A stretch of DNA of 64,000 bases from Flammulina velutipes (lineage: Eukaryota; Basidiomycota; Agaricomycetes; Agaricales; Physalacriaceae): NCBI GenBank assembly GCA_011800155.1, contig CM022368.1:2232001-2296000 (forward strand), written 5' to 3'. Positions 34,764 through 47,074 of this stretch are shown piece after piece. A program made the position numbers and the translations under genes. How positions within the stretch are numbered: position 1 is the stretch's first letter; each line of letters begins with the position of its first letter. The notes under the pieces are model-generated. The model was given only the letters and a program-made list of their open reading frames with translations. It had not been told where the DNA came from and made no database searches.

Positions 34764-37700
34764 TCAGGCGTGGAATGCGCCCATGTTTTGAGGGTTTTGC
34801 GGGTAGCTTTGGTACATGAACGTCTGATACATTTGAGGAGGGATGGATTGCGAGGGAGGCATGGCGTAGCCTTGTTGTTGGTTCATGCCCATCATGGGTG
34901 ACTGTCCTACGTTGGGTCCTTGGCCGTTGTAGTTTGAAGCCATCGATCCATGGGGACCACCACTTCCACTACGCTGGAGCATCCTCGGGCTCTCGTTCAT
35001 GTCGGGAGAGCGCATGGCGAACGGATTGAAGGGGTCACTCGATGGGGAGAAGGCAGAGGAGGGGTTGGGTTGGCGCCGTTGGTTGGGATTGTAGCCAGGC
35101 TCAACATGGAGTTGCGGTTGCGGAGGCCCGGCCTGGGGGTTCTGGCCGCCCATCTGTAGAGCAGCCATCATGGATGCCAGACCCTGATCGTTAGAAGGAT
35201 AGCCAGACGGGAGGCCCGACATTCCGAACGTGCCCTGGTTGGTATTTTTGTTCTTGCCTGATGGGGGAGCGGTGGCGCTGTATGCCGGCTGGAAGTTGGG
35301 AATAGGTAGGCCAACCTCCTCGATTAGACGCCTGTAGGCCTGGGTGGCGATGACCTTAAGCTCGATAAGGACTCGTTTGGTAGCCTCCATGTATTCGTAC
35401 TTCTCCGTAGGGTCGATGAAAGGACTCGTGAGTATTTTGTGGACGACAGCGACGCCATTGACCTGGTCACCCAAAACGTCTGTCAAGACGTGGTCACCTG
35501 GCGAAGAAAAGAGCGCTTCGACTATCTGCCGCGACGCCTCGGGCTCGATTTTCTGGTTCACGATGCGCAAGACTGTGAGGGAGGCGAGTTTATGGGTACA
35601 GAGATGAGAGAGATGCGGCGTGAATCGGGGGGCAAGAAGATTGTATCGCGAAGGGAAGCCGGACGTGTCCAACAACCAGGTCAGGAGGAGAGCTCCATTG
35701 GGATTGGTGGCCAATGGAATAGAGTTTAGGATGACAGCAGTCGCGATACGCCGCTGCTGGCTCAACGTGATATGAGGAGACTCGAGGCATGCTCTCATGC
35801 TGCGCGCGCCAAAGCGGCCTTGTGCCACTTCCCACATACGATCGACAATAGCGTCAAAGATAAAATCGTTGGCAGGAGCCCCGAAGCGGAGACAGCACCT
35901 AAACCAAAATGAGACAGGACCATGAGGACGGAATGAATGAACTTACTGCACCACATAATTCCCGAACTGGTCAAGGAGCAGGGGAGGAGCGTAAGGTCGC
36001 AAGTTCTGCGCAATGATACCAATTTCCTCAGCACTCTGCACACATTCGATCATTTTCTGAGCCGCCCAAGTACCGTTCTTGTGAATGCCGATCATTGCCA
36101 AGTTAGGCGAGATACGCTCAAGCATGGCAAATCGAGGGCTAGCGGAGCATTTCTCGAACAGCTTTTGCACCACCTGGAGTAAGATTAGCATCATTTGACG
36201 GAAAATAATATTAAGAAACAAACAGTGTTGCCCAGCCAGTCGGAAGCCAAGTCAACGATCTCTCCATCCAGAAAGTCGGCTGCAACATTGTCCACCTCGT
36301 CCGTGGTCATCGTTCCGGAATCGAGGCGTTTGCGCAACTCGCGAAGCTTCGACGCATCCCAACGTCGATTGTTCGTCCTTTCAGATACAAGAGGAATTGT
36401 AGTGTAGTACATCGTCGGAGGGCGGAATTCTAGGACGCGTTAGACCGATACCCTGGATATCGTCAAGCGAACTTACCAGACAGTGATTGGATATCAGCCT
36501 CCGCGTCGTTGCTGCCCCCACTCAACTCCATCAGGATCATCTGCTGTTCAGTTAAGTTGGAGGTCCAGCCAACTGGCTTCTCGACATCATCCGGGCCAAA
36601 CGCAGCGGCATGAGTACCTGAACTGATCATACTGAGCAGCAGATTGGAGCGGTAATTCTCTACTGCGCCACTCAGGACTTGTTGATCGGAAGGAATTGTC
36701 GAGGCACCCTTCACATGCTGCAACGCCCGAATAGTGCCGCTGACGCTCAAGTCTCCAACGCCCTGCACTGTAACCGTGGTGCTTTCGTCTGTTGCACCAT
36801 CTTGTCCGTTCTTGACGGGAACTTTGGCGAATCCGATGCGGATGGCGCCTACATCACTACCAAGAACGTCACGCCCATTGAGAGCTTTCCTAGCACGAAC
36901 TGCGTCATCAAGACGTTCGAAGTTGACTACGACTAGTATCAGTAAAGAGAACATGAACACAGTAAGGTAAGACATACTGAAGCCACAGTTCTTGTGAGTC
37001 AAGACGCGCGCAGACTCAATGGGACCGTAAGGACTGAAGACACTAAGGATAGTCGCGGGAGTGGTGGTTGAGGGAATCGAGCCGATCCATAGGGCCCTCG
37101 TAGGGGTCGATTGGAGTTGTGCATCCATACCACCCATCGAGTTGCCAGTGCTCGTAGCTTGCGTCGTTCCATTAGGAGAGTTAGGATTCGGGCTTGCTGG
37201 CGAGCCTTTTGCGGGCGCAACAGGAGCACTCTCAGCCTTTCCAAAACCGATACGAACTGTCTGCCCATTCTGCATTCCAATGTTTCCACCGAGGCGATTG
37301 AGAACATCATCCTTAGCTCGGATTGCGTCTGACTGGTCGACGAAGTTGACGAAACCGCATTCCTACGGAAAAGGTCAGCGGGCCGTGCGGGAAGGATATA
37401 TAGATCGCATACCTTTTCAGGCAACAGCCTCAGGCTCTCAATAGCACCGTAAGGGGCGAAAATATGAATGAGTTGTTCACTCGTGACCGCGCTGTCCAAA
37501 TTTCCAATCCAAAGGGATCGAGTGGGAGTTTGGACCTGCGAAGTCAACTCTGCCTTCGGAGAGACGGAACGGTTGGTTGCACCGGGAGGTAGGAGGTAAG
37601 CAGATGCCCGACTGGACGTTTGCGGCTCTCCAGAAGGAAAGTGGACTGAGGGAAGCATGCGCGAATTCATATTCTTGTCTTGTTTCAACATTCCGCCGGG

Positions 37701-38885
37701 ACCCATGTTGTTGCTTGAGACTACGGACAGACCGGAGCTTTGATGGCTAATCTCGTTGATGTATGAGTTGGCGTCTACAGCAGCGGCACGACGCTGAAGA
37801 GAGTGCATGGGATCCTCGAGCGTGCCGACAGAGATAGCACGGGGCCGTGCGATGTTGAGATGGTCACTGGACTTGAAGCCTTTGGCGATGTAGGACGAAT
37901 AGCCGCCATTATCGGCATTGGAGGAATCGTACGAAGAGAGTGGAGGGCGTTGGAAAGCATGTTCGTCGTACGCGTCGAGGTATTCATCTTCCTCCGTGGC
38001 AGAAGGTGTGCCCAGAAGGGACGTAGGCAGGGCCGGACGGGAGCGGTACGGGTTAGAGACGGTACTGGCGCGAAGACGCGACTGGGGCGCCGTCAGGTTG
38101 CTAGCGATGGCAGCCTGAGCCTGGTTGCGCAGCTCGGTGATGGTAGCAGCTGGGGGTGGCTGGCGGTGCCCATCGTCCAATCCGAGATAATCGAGGGTAT
38201 GGACATCAAAGTCGTCTGCCTCTGATCGAAGCTCGTCAAGGATGGGAAAATTGCCGTTACCATTGGAGGAAGACAACCACGAGGACGAAAAGATGGAAGA
38301 GCCAAACGCATTGGAGAGACCTCCGGACGGGAGAGTAAGCGACTCTGAACGCAAGCGGCTGTTGGTTGGGATCGAGGACGTAACCGAAGCGGAATGCCGG
38401 AGGTTTGGGCGAGCTGGGGCAAGGCTGGCTGCAGGAGGCATCTGGCGTTGCGAAAGATCCGCAAGCGACTCTGCCGAGCCTGGAAGGCTGGTAAGGGTAT
38501 TGGAGGCCGCAGCGAAGCGTTGAGCAGCAAGTTGAACGTTGGATGGAAGGGTGCCAGCCCTTGCTCTCCTGAAGCCTTGGGGATAAGTCGTAGGAGGAGG
38601 CAACGAGCCTCCATCCACTGGGGTCGTAACGGAGGGAGAAACCTCATTAGGAGGGGAACCACCAGAAGCGAGGGCGCGTAAGGCAGGCGGTCGGTACCGA
38701 CCACTGCCCATCCTTTCCTCGGCTTCTCTGGCTCTAAAGCAAATAGAATGAGCGGCGAATAACTCCTAGAATGTTACTGTAACGCACCTTTTAGCAAAGG
38801 CAGCAGAGGGCGCAGGCGGTGGCGTCTTTCCCGAGGGAGGAATCCTCGAATAGGAGCCGTTGCTGTCGGAGGCTGATAATGACAT
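34764..38885 (-). CDS. RNA-binding protein with two RRMs and Pumilio repeats (JSN1/PUF1 type)
   Basis: Seven exons (38885-38788, 38733-37413, 37362-36978, 36926-36477, 36429-36224, 36173-35947, 35898-34764) give 1,273 residues. A long Ser/Pro-rich N-terminus (about 430 residues) is followed by RRM1 (TRSLWIGNLDSAVTSEQL; ECGFVNFVDQSDAIRAK), RRM2 (TRALWIGSIPSTTTP; INFERLDDAVRARKAL), then a Pumilio region around residues 800-1130 with PUF-repeat cores NGTWAAQKMIECV, DQFGNYVVQCCLRFG and HVLTDVLGDQVNGVAVVHK. The tail is Gln/Met/Pro-rich. In yeast this domain order defines Jsn1/Puf2, which bind mRNAs of membrane and mitochondrial proteins and also recruit Arp2/3 to mitochondria. The PUF cores are divergent, as in that subfamily. 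Confidence 0.92.
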
Positions 38886-39686
38886 TATACCGTGTTGAAT
38901 GAACAAAAATTAGGAATTATGAATGTGCTGGGCGAGTACTGGCCAGTCAGAAAAGGCCCGATTAAGTGGAGAGCGACTGGTAGGTGGGCAAGAGTCGTTC
39001 CCTGGTCGTAAAATCGGCGGCGGACGCTGAAAACTTGTGCGAAAGCCGGTATTCGACGCTCAGAGGAAAGACTGAACGGTTATGCCCACGACTACTGGAA
39101 TAGATGCCTCCAGAAAATAGTACTAAGTAGTAGTAGTGATGAGAGCAGACAGAGCGTTCGTCCTTCTTTGCTCACGTTTGTTCCAACTCCGCTCAAACTG
39201 GCATTGGTCCGTGCTTTTCACTACATCTTACAAAGGCTCTCTCAAGACGTTCATTGTTTTCTTTTCTGCACTATGACGCCAGTAGTGTTCAAAAATTATA
39301 TACCCAGCTTAAAACGTCGAGAAATGGGCCCATGCGCTCCGAATACGTATCCACGTCGTCTTCCCGTGCCACCGATTTTGCCGCTTCCCTTTGATTTCAG
39401 GACACACAGTAAATTCAAAGCAAGCATCATAAAGCATCATAGGCATAGCAGTCTAATAGCCCGTCGTATTGTATCATATGTATGAGAATGGCGAAGTGTA
39501 CAGTAGGTGGAATAAAAGCGGTTTCATACGGTACTTTGAACAATGGGCTCGTCGACGACAATGCGAAGACTAGGGTGGGATGACTGATGATGACGAGCAG
39601 GAGAAAGGGAATATGGGATACAGCTTCTAGGTTCGACGACAATTGCGACACAAATGAAAGAAAGATAACGAAAGAAATTCCGACAC
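38886..39686. other. intergenic interval (800 bp)
   Basis: Upstream of the Pumilio gene and downstream of the next minus-strand gene. Frames up to 112 codons are open but lack splice or family support. Nothing else recognised. Confidence 0.5.
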
Positions 39687-42600
39687 TCATCTTCGCGTCC
39701 GAGTCTTAGCCGCTTTAGCGTCTGCGACGCGTCTAGACCGACGAAGTGGCCGCGAATCCTCTGAGCAGCTCGCTTTAGGGACATCAGGATCCCCTGCGGG
39801 CACAACCTCTTCTGTGGATAGGCGGGGAGTAGGTTCATCCTTCTCCCACTCCAGATTGACACATATTGACTGGAAGATCTCCTTCTCTGTCTCGGTGAGG
39901 GGTCCGTCGTAAGGCGACGACGCTGGTCGCTCTTCCTCTTCCAGTATAGGAGGAATCGGAGGTACGACCATCAACGCTGCTTGGCTGGCGAGATCTTTGG
40001 CCTGTGGTGAGCCGAATCTCTTCCCAAATTGACCTGGGACAGTGGTGCGTCGACTACTTTGGACGAAATCGCGTAGGGCAGGGGGGAAACGGTCCGCGAG
40101 CTTGTCGCTAAGGAAGAGATGCAATGCACCCGGAGAAGTAGAAGTCGAAGGTATAGGATGATCCTCGATGTAAGCTTGAGCTGCTTCCAGAGGGACCCAG
40201 ACGCCATTGACGGTGGAACAGCAGTCCGTGATGACATTCGTGGAGGGAATGGTACTTAGAATTGGCGTAGGTGTTTTCGAGTACGCAAGGATGGGCGTCA
40301 GGTTCACGTAGTCCGTGTCAATCCGACGTAAAACGACTTGATCACCAAGCATGGTTCGGTAGACGGAGATTCCTATGACAAACAGTCAGTCAAATCGGAG
40401 AGGAAACAACGCAAAGAATAAAGACCTTCAATCTGTGTAGCAACAATCGCGGGGTTCGAAGGTTGACACGTATTAACGACGACGGCTTGCTCACGGTCAA
40501 GGAAAGATGTGGAGGATCCATTGGCGCACAGTCGAATATCACTAGGCGAGACACAAACTGGTTGAGGTAACGAACCAAACCTAGAGAATTCTTCTGGGTT
40601 CGACGGGGTTGGTGGCGCTGAGGGCGCAGTCACAGACAGCGACTCGATAAGGGAGGAAAGGCTCTTGGTCAATGTCGTCCTGTCAGACCCGTATTCCTCG
40701 GATGTGAACATGCCACCCAGAGACGCGACCGTATTTGCTCGAGGACGCAACGTGTCTGAGTGCCGTGGCTCGTCCTTGTCCCAAAGTGATTCGCTTCCAC
40801 GTCGATGGGTTGGAGACGAGAAGAACTCATCGAATTGAAAAGGATCCGGGCCAGGCGGTGACGCAGATAAAGGAGATATTGGGAGGTCGCTCGTGCGCCA
40901 CGAAGTGAATGACGGAGCTCCAAAATCCAAAGTCAGATTCGACGAATCTTCCTCCTGCTTCACGGCAAGGGGTGAAGCAGACCAGCGAGAGCGCTGCGAG
41001 TCCCAATCACTACCGTCTTGCTCATGTAAGAAATCCTCGTCAGTCATATGACCTGATTCCTTCAGTACACGCGTCGCGGCCTTCCCTATGACCTCAACAA
41101 CTCTCGCCTCCTCGTCTGTAGTTGGCCCAAAATGCATAGAATCTAAGCCTTCCCAGGCATCAAGGATGCCTTGAACATCACGAGGTTCCTGTTTGATGGA
41201 CGGCAAAGATATGGGAGCGGCCGAAAATGGGGAACGAGGCCCAGGTGATTCAAAGGACGTGTCAGCATCGTTATCACCGAACTCTGAAGAAAAGTCGGAG
41301 GATGCGTAGTCGTCGTCGTCGACATCGAAGGGTGATGGCGACATCGGAAAGGAGGTACTGCGGTCATCATCATCGAACGATGAGTCCTCGTCTTCGTCAT
41401 CTGAGTCAGGAGGCGGGGATGCCATCGAATCTGGTACCGATGTTGAACGACGAAACCGAGTTAAAGACTCCGGGACGTTTGCAGGTGGGTACGAGCTTGG
41501 GGTTGAGAAGGATGATGGAGTATACGGGGGGATTGATATTGACCGTCCATTGGCCATCTGGGGAAACGGATCAAACTGTGCTGAGTCCTCGAGAGAGGAC
41601 GCAGAGTGGCTGTCGTCGTCTTCATCTACCGACATCGAGTCGCTTTCGTCATCATCGTCCATGTCAGCTGAGAGGTCGATGATTTCAGAAGGTGGCGGCG
41701 AACGACTGGGAGGTGTAGTCATGAACGTGGCCAAAGGCTTCAGCCTCACGACTAGTTTGACTTTGGCAGGAGGTTCCCCTTCCAGATCGGAGTGCTCGTT
41801 GTCTGAGTGAGAAGAATCAGGTAGCTTCGTGGAACGAACGACACATTCCCTAGTAGATCGTCGTTTACGCTTCTCTCCACATTGGTCTTCGCGTATTTCC
41901 TTTGGCCGCTTTACGTTCGTTCTAGACGTGGCGGGAACTGCCGTTTCAACGTGATCGCTAAGCCGAATGCCTGCACGCGCGAACGGGCAGGGGGCACCAG
42001 TAACCCGGCTGAGATACCATATAACAGTGCCTTTGCGGAAGTTGGTGATGCGCTCGACGGTATCAAGGCGAGGATCGCGGGGGCATCCTCCCCCAGATGT
42101 TGAATAGAGCGCGGGAAGTAGGAGATCGTCGGCAGGATTGCCGGATAAAATGTGGCGTAGAAGCAGTGGTTGATCCTGCTCTTGGTCACAGCGCTTGATA
42201 TGATCACGGGTGTATGTCGTTATTGCTTGCGATGCGGCGTTGACGCTGGGAAGGAAGTGAGAATGAAGATAGGCGCGTAATGGACTCGGACGCACTTTTG
42301 GCATTGCAATCCCTGACTCAAACACATTTCGGCGAGGTCTTTGACGGTCATGGCGCGATTATTCTGGTGGCGCGTCAGTTATGAAAGGAATAGTTTCAGG
42401 AGATGTTATAGACGCACCACGGACAGGAGGGCGCGCGCAATGGCGTGAAAGACCTTGCTGTTGGCATCGTCGGGATGAAGGACCACATTTAGCGAGGGAA
42501 AGGGGGTTTGTGGAGTGGTGAGTGAGTCCGGATGGTCCTCGGGTGGTGGAGGTGCTGGCCTGATGGTTCGTTGTGGCTCTGAGACGTGCTTGATACGAAT

Positions 42601-42690
42601 TGAAGGCTTAAGGGATACGCTCTGGCGGACACGGGTGGCATAGGAGTGGGCTTGTTGAAGTGAAGTTGTTTGAATGGATTCCGAAGTCAT
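39687..42690 (-). CDS. nuclear regulator with GDS1-like winged helix and KilA-N/APSES-like segment
   Basis: Four exons (42690-42418, 42363-42296, 42245-40426, 40372-39687) give 948 residues. Near residues 70-170, VFHAIARALLSV joins NNRAMTVKDLAEMCL and NVNAASQAITTYTRDHIKRC, a winged-helix-like block found in fungal GDS1-type and Asx-homology proteins. Residues about 690-790 hold ATQIEGISVYRTML, VVLRRIDTDYVNLTPIL and VWVPLEAAQAYIED, the signature of KilA-N/APSES DNA-binding domains (StuA, Swi4, Xbp1). Between them are acidic-Ser runs (DDDDESDSMSVDEDDD) and basic patches. The end is strongly basic (RRSRRVADAKAAKTRTRR). Two DNA-binding-like segments in one chain suggest a chromatin or cell-cycle regulator. 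Targets cannot be told from sequence. Confidence 0.82.
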
Positions 42691-43076
42691 TCAGAACATG
42701 AATATAGGCGATATGAAAGCGTCCAGCGACAGAACAGAAGGAACAGTGGAAGGACGGTTGGGATGGAGAGACAAGGTCGTGGGGAAAGGGAAACAAGCAA
42801 AATCACCAGCTGCGAATTTCTGACTACAGGGACAGGACATGTACAAACAGGGCCACCTTGCAAGGGCCAGCTCGCCGGATGTCAGCGGCTCTGATGAATG
42901 ACATATTGTCAGCCTAATTAGGCAACAGCTCATCATTCTTGTCGTCAACACCCCCTGCCACCAGTCCGGGGTCCTTCCTTCTTATCACAGGCGAATTATG
43001 AATAGGATTCGCTAAATAGTACACAAATAAACATATAAAACCGAACCAACACAGCCAATGAAACCCGAGTCATGAA
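42691..43076. other. intergenic interval (386 bp)
   Basis: Upstream of the GDS1-like regulator gene, downstream of histone H1. Short open frames on both strands without support. Confidence 0.45.
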
Positions 43077-44219
43077 TCATGCCTACGTTTCAGTCAGTCG
43101 CTGTTGAATGTACCCCAGTTTTCCACATACCTTCGCCCTGGACTTGGATCGCGGCTTTGCAACTGCAGTCTAGTTCCCATGTGCTTGAATCAATAACACC
43201 ACTCAACATTGATATCAGCACGTTGCTTACCTTTCTAGTCGCGGTCTTTGTCGTTGCTGCAGCGCTCACTTTCTTAGCCGCTGGCTTCTTTGCAGCTATC
43301 TTTGATCCAGTTACGGCCTGTAAACAAAACCCTGTCAACCAAAGTCAACTCCGCAGCGCAAATCCCAAACCTTCTTCGCAGCATCCCTCTTGGACGCTAC
43401 TGTCGTCTTCTTCGCTGTGGCGCTAGCCTTAGGCTTGCCGGCCAGCGTCTTCTTGGGTTCGGCCTTCTTCGTAACAGTCTTTGCGACGACCTTGGAGGTA
43501 CCGACTTTCTTCGTCGCAGCCGTAGCTTTGGCCGCAACAGGCTTCTTTGTAATGGTCGCCTTCGTCGCTTTCTTGGTCGTAGCAGCAGGTTTCTTCGTGA
43601 TAGTCTTGGTGGCCTTAGCAGCGGCGGGCGCAGCCTTCGTGGCGGGTTTAGCGTTCTATATACTTGCAATTAGATAGCTATACACGTCGAAGCATGGGTC
43701 ACTTGCCTCCTTAGTTGCGACAGCCTTCGTCTTGGGTGCTAGCTTAACCTTGCCAGCAGCGCCCTTGGGCATAACGAAGAGCTCAGTCTCGCATCCAGAT
43801 ACGAGAGCCCGGCTGAGTTGAGAGATGGCGGCGGCGTTGACCTCGATGCCATAACGTTCTTCGGCGAACTGAGGGTGGTGTGTGAGGATTATGTCAAGTA
43901 GACTAATGAATACCGAGCCCACCTTCTTGATAGTGCTTCGAGAGACCCCTTGACGGGCGTCTTCCTTATTCGTAGTGATACATTCCTGCAGAACATGAAG
44001 ATAGGCAGGCGTGCAGGACATTGGTGGGGAACGTACGGTGATAATTTCTTTCCAGGTAGGACGTCCTGCAGCTGCAGCCGCAGACTTCTTGGTCGCTGGT
44101 TTGGCCTTCGCGGCGGGCTTCTTGGTTGACGCCTTGGATGCTGGCTTGGATGCTGGCTTGGATGCCGGCTTGACGGTGGAAGAAGGCTTCTCAGATTCAG
44201 CGATGGTGTCCGACGACAT
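43077..44219 (-). CDS. linker histone H1 (copy A)
   Basis: Seven exons (44219-44037, 43985-43923, 43868-43707, 43655-43371, 43317-43231, 43169-43131, 43082-43077) give 274 residues. An Ala/Lys/Pro-rich N-terminus leads to an H15 globular domain at about 50-130 (GRPTWKEIIT, GVSRSTIKKFAEERYG, QLSRALVSGCET, AAGKVKLAPK), then a long Lys/Ala tail (TKKPAATTKKATKATI). It binds linker DNA at the nucleosome entry-exit. The intron 43656-43706 starts GCAAGT (GC-AG). The last exon is only 6 nt, coding Ala plus stop, after an intron from 43130 to 43083. A TATA-like TATATAAG lies about 90 bp upstream. Confidence 0.9.
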
Positions 44220-44305
44220 GTTGAATGAGTTGAGATAAAGTTGTAGAGGCGATGGTTGAGATTTCAGAGGTGGGGAACTCGAGAACACGACGGAAAGGTC
44301 TGTGT

Positions 44306-44313
44306 CTTATATA
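44306..44313 (-). promoter_or_regulatory. TATA-like box of histone H1 copy A
   Basis: TATATAAG on the minus strand about 87-94 bp upstream of the ATG at 44219, a common core-promoter spacing for histone genes. Confidence 0.4.
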
Positions 44314-44497
44314 TTGCGATCAACGCGTTTGGTCACGTGATATGCAACATGATCAACAAAGAGGTTTTGGGCACAGCCACACGTACCACATTGTTCGGCG
44401 TTCGCACGGCCGGGATTGTCCTTGGGCCTAATTGGGATGACAATAACATCCGTCTAGATATCCTTTTATTGTATACGCAAACAAAATATTTATCTCG

Positions 44498-46854
44498 TTA
44501 CAGTATGAGGAAAGAACCGTTAGGTTGTACTCTTGCCCGAGCACCGATCCCCACCCAACCTTCGTCATCTTCGCTCGAAGTAGGGCTGTTACCTCCACTG
44601 GGAATATCAACATAATCCTCTCCTAACAACTTCCCAACAGGAGGCCCACGGACAACTAAAGCACCTTCAGGATCTGAACCCTTCTCGATAGCAGCATCGG
44701 AGACGCCGAGCAATCTAGCTTCAACGTTAATAGTGGGAGGCCCAACGTGAGCCGATGCAATGTCCTGTGCAGGGAAGTCCTGTAGGTCGAGCGAGTGGGA
44801 GGAAAGGATAGGGCCTGCTACGAGGGGGTGGGTAAATGCGTTCACGAACGGTGTCGAGAATGCCACCCGCGCAGGAGTCAGGAGGCTGGCAGGTATTGGG
44901 CCTGTGGCCAGCGTAAGTTACCGCCCATATCTCGTAAAGTTTAGGACATACCTCCGCTCACAATCACGGCCGCTAGTGTTCCTGCTGCATTTCCTATAAC
45001 TTTTGCCCGTGCAGCGTCAAAGACGAGGCGATCCCACAAACTATCTTTGGTTAGGAACCCTTCAGAAATGCCGGCCAACTTATGGCGCCATGCAAACGAA
45101 TAGAGAACAAAGCTCTTCTTCGCGTTATCCAGAACTGAGGACACCAGGTGCTGCAGATGTCCAGGATGAATAAATAACACGGTGGGCGAAGGAATTCTAT
45201 AATATTTGATGCTTGCAATGTCGGCGACGTCGTGCTCCGGCATAGCTGGACAATGGTCAATGTATGTCCCGCAAAAAAATGACGCTCTTACATTCGTTGA
45301 ATGAGAAGAGCTTGGAGCTTGCCAACGTCGCGAAGCTGGTTCCTTCGTAGATAGCAGTGTACGCAACTGCTCTCCCGTACGCGGTGCTTAAAGAGTGCGA
45401 AGAGACGATAGTATCCAGTGGTGAGAGGGGGTGAGATGCGGGCAACAATGCGCGGGTAGCCGTGACTCCAGCGGTGATGTTTTCATGCGTTAGCTGGGCC
45501 CCTTGAATCTGGCCATTGCTCGCAGTGAAAAAGGATACGGAAAAGACATCCCCAGGTTCTAATGACTGATTTGAGGAAAATCTGATTCATGGTTGAGCGA
45601 AATGAACGTACTCGGTATTGGGCTGAGATTCTTCTGAACCTTCATACCGTCGCGTTCTACGTCATCCCAGTTGAGTACCTTGACAGTGCTAGCAACAGTA
45701 GCCATTGCTTGAGGTGTTGGTTCACCGACTACGACGATGGTGTGATGCTGACCGACTTCACCGGCATCGTATATGAGTTCGAGGAGTTGTGGAAGAAGTT
45801 CGGCATGGGTAACAATAGCCGTGGGAGGATGAGAGTCCAAAATGCCAGACAGTAGGTCGGAAGAGGAAATTGTAAAGGAGGGGATTGAGTGCGCAGCCAA
45901 AGCCATGTCAGCGATGATGAATTCTGTGACACGGTCAATATATTGTTATGGGCACGACGACAGGACTTACCGATGCTGTCGTTGAGCAAAAGGAGGACAT
46001 TTGATTCTTGAGCCTCAAGTTTGGCGAGACGAAGGAGACCGGTTCCGAAAGACGCGACACGATCTTGGAGACCAGAATTGGTGATCTGCGGAGTGCTAAG
46101 CTTACGCTAAAGTAGGTATAGTTTTATCACTTACTTTGGTATTCCACAGAGTGCGAGGACTGTCTTGTTCTGGCTTTACTAGGTCTGCGAGGATATGTAC
46201 ATCTTTTGTTGGTCGCAGAGGGAACTGGAACACCAATGTCAGTATACCAACAGACGTCACCCAAATGATATACACACCCGGCCCATTAGCCCAGTACCGT
46301 AGTTCCTATAGACCGCACTCTCGCCTGCATTGCGTACCCTAGCAACATCGCTCTGGCGTCCGAGCAAGATCGGGTGAACGAGCGGTTGGGGCTTGTAAAA
46401 GTTGTGGAGAAGGAAAACGGTGGCAGAGATGAGACCCAGTAGCACAGTCAAGTCGTCTGTGACGAGATAGTGGGAGAATTCAAGACCCATCTCGTCCTTG
46501 AATGAGCTAGCGAGCTCTGTGTATTTACGAAGATGGCCGTCGAACGAACGATGAGGTGGACTTGCTGGCAGGGTAACCGTGGGACGAGGTACGGTGGACC
46601 GAAGCCGAGCGAAACGGCCGGCGGCAAATTCGTTCCTCCAGTCCTCCACCTTGAAATGCACGAGTCTCACAGCGCTGGCGTCCTCTGCGACATCGACTAT
46701 CCATTTTGTATGGAAACAAGAGCTCGTCTAAGACTATCCTAACGGTGTCGACCTGGCTGGCGCTCTGCTAACTTGCCCGGCACTCACGATGTGCAGACGC
46801 GATGAACGGTCGCCCAATATGTGTCGTGTCGAGTTCTGTGGTCGTCTCTGCCAT
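44498..46854 (-). CDS. AMP-binding (acyl-CoA synthetase-like) protein, probably inactive
   Basis: Eight exons (46854-46788, 46696-46278, 46224-46135, 46085-45971, 45923-45612, 45558-45292, 45245-44952, 44901-44498) give 655 residues. An N-terminal hydrophobic segment (DLTVLLGLISATVFLLHNFY, about 92-111) may anchor it to a membrane. It then follows the ANL fold of long-chain acyl-CoA synthetases: AVYRNYGTGLMGRFPLRPT, DRVASFGTGLLRLA, EFIIADMALAAHSIPSF. The phosphate-binding loop, normally TSGTTGxPKG, is FTASNGQIQGAQLTH and lacks the lysine; the A7 motif with its ATP-binding Asp is not seen, and the chain stops at NGSFLIL before the hinge and the catalytic Lys of the C-terminal domain. Likely a truncated paralogue with a structural or regulatory role. 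It sits between two histone H1 genes. Confidence 0.75.
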
Positions 46855-47074
46855 CAAACTACATCGCCACGATATACCTGAAGCTTTACCCTCCAATCAC
46901 AGACTTTCCTGGCTGTGCTCGACGCGACCATTGTCTGTTGGACCGTGCGCATCCAGCGAGATCCCGTGACTGCAGGTTCCGAACAAATAGACCGTCTCTG
47001 TGCCTCCTTTCCTTCCTTTATCCCATCACTTTCCGACCTCGCGTATCACCATCCCGTCATCTCCGCCGTCTATC

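Noticed and set aside
41143..42103. Several + and - strand frames over the GDS1-like regulator, some with Arg-rich or Ser-rich sequence
   Set aside because: Shadows of a 1.8 kb exon whose phases and domain content are consistent.
43390..43677. Long open frame on the + strand antisense to histone H1 copy A (and the equivalent at 47496-47942 antisense to copy B), rich in Ala/Val/Phe and looking like membrane proteins
   Set aside because: Produced by the Lys/Ala-rich histone tails read backwards; no splice chain or start context, and the sense strand gives a full histone.
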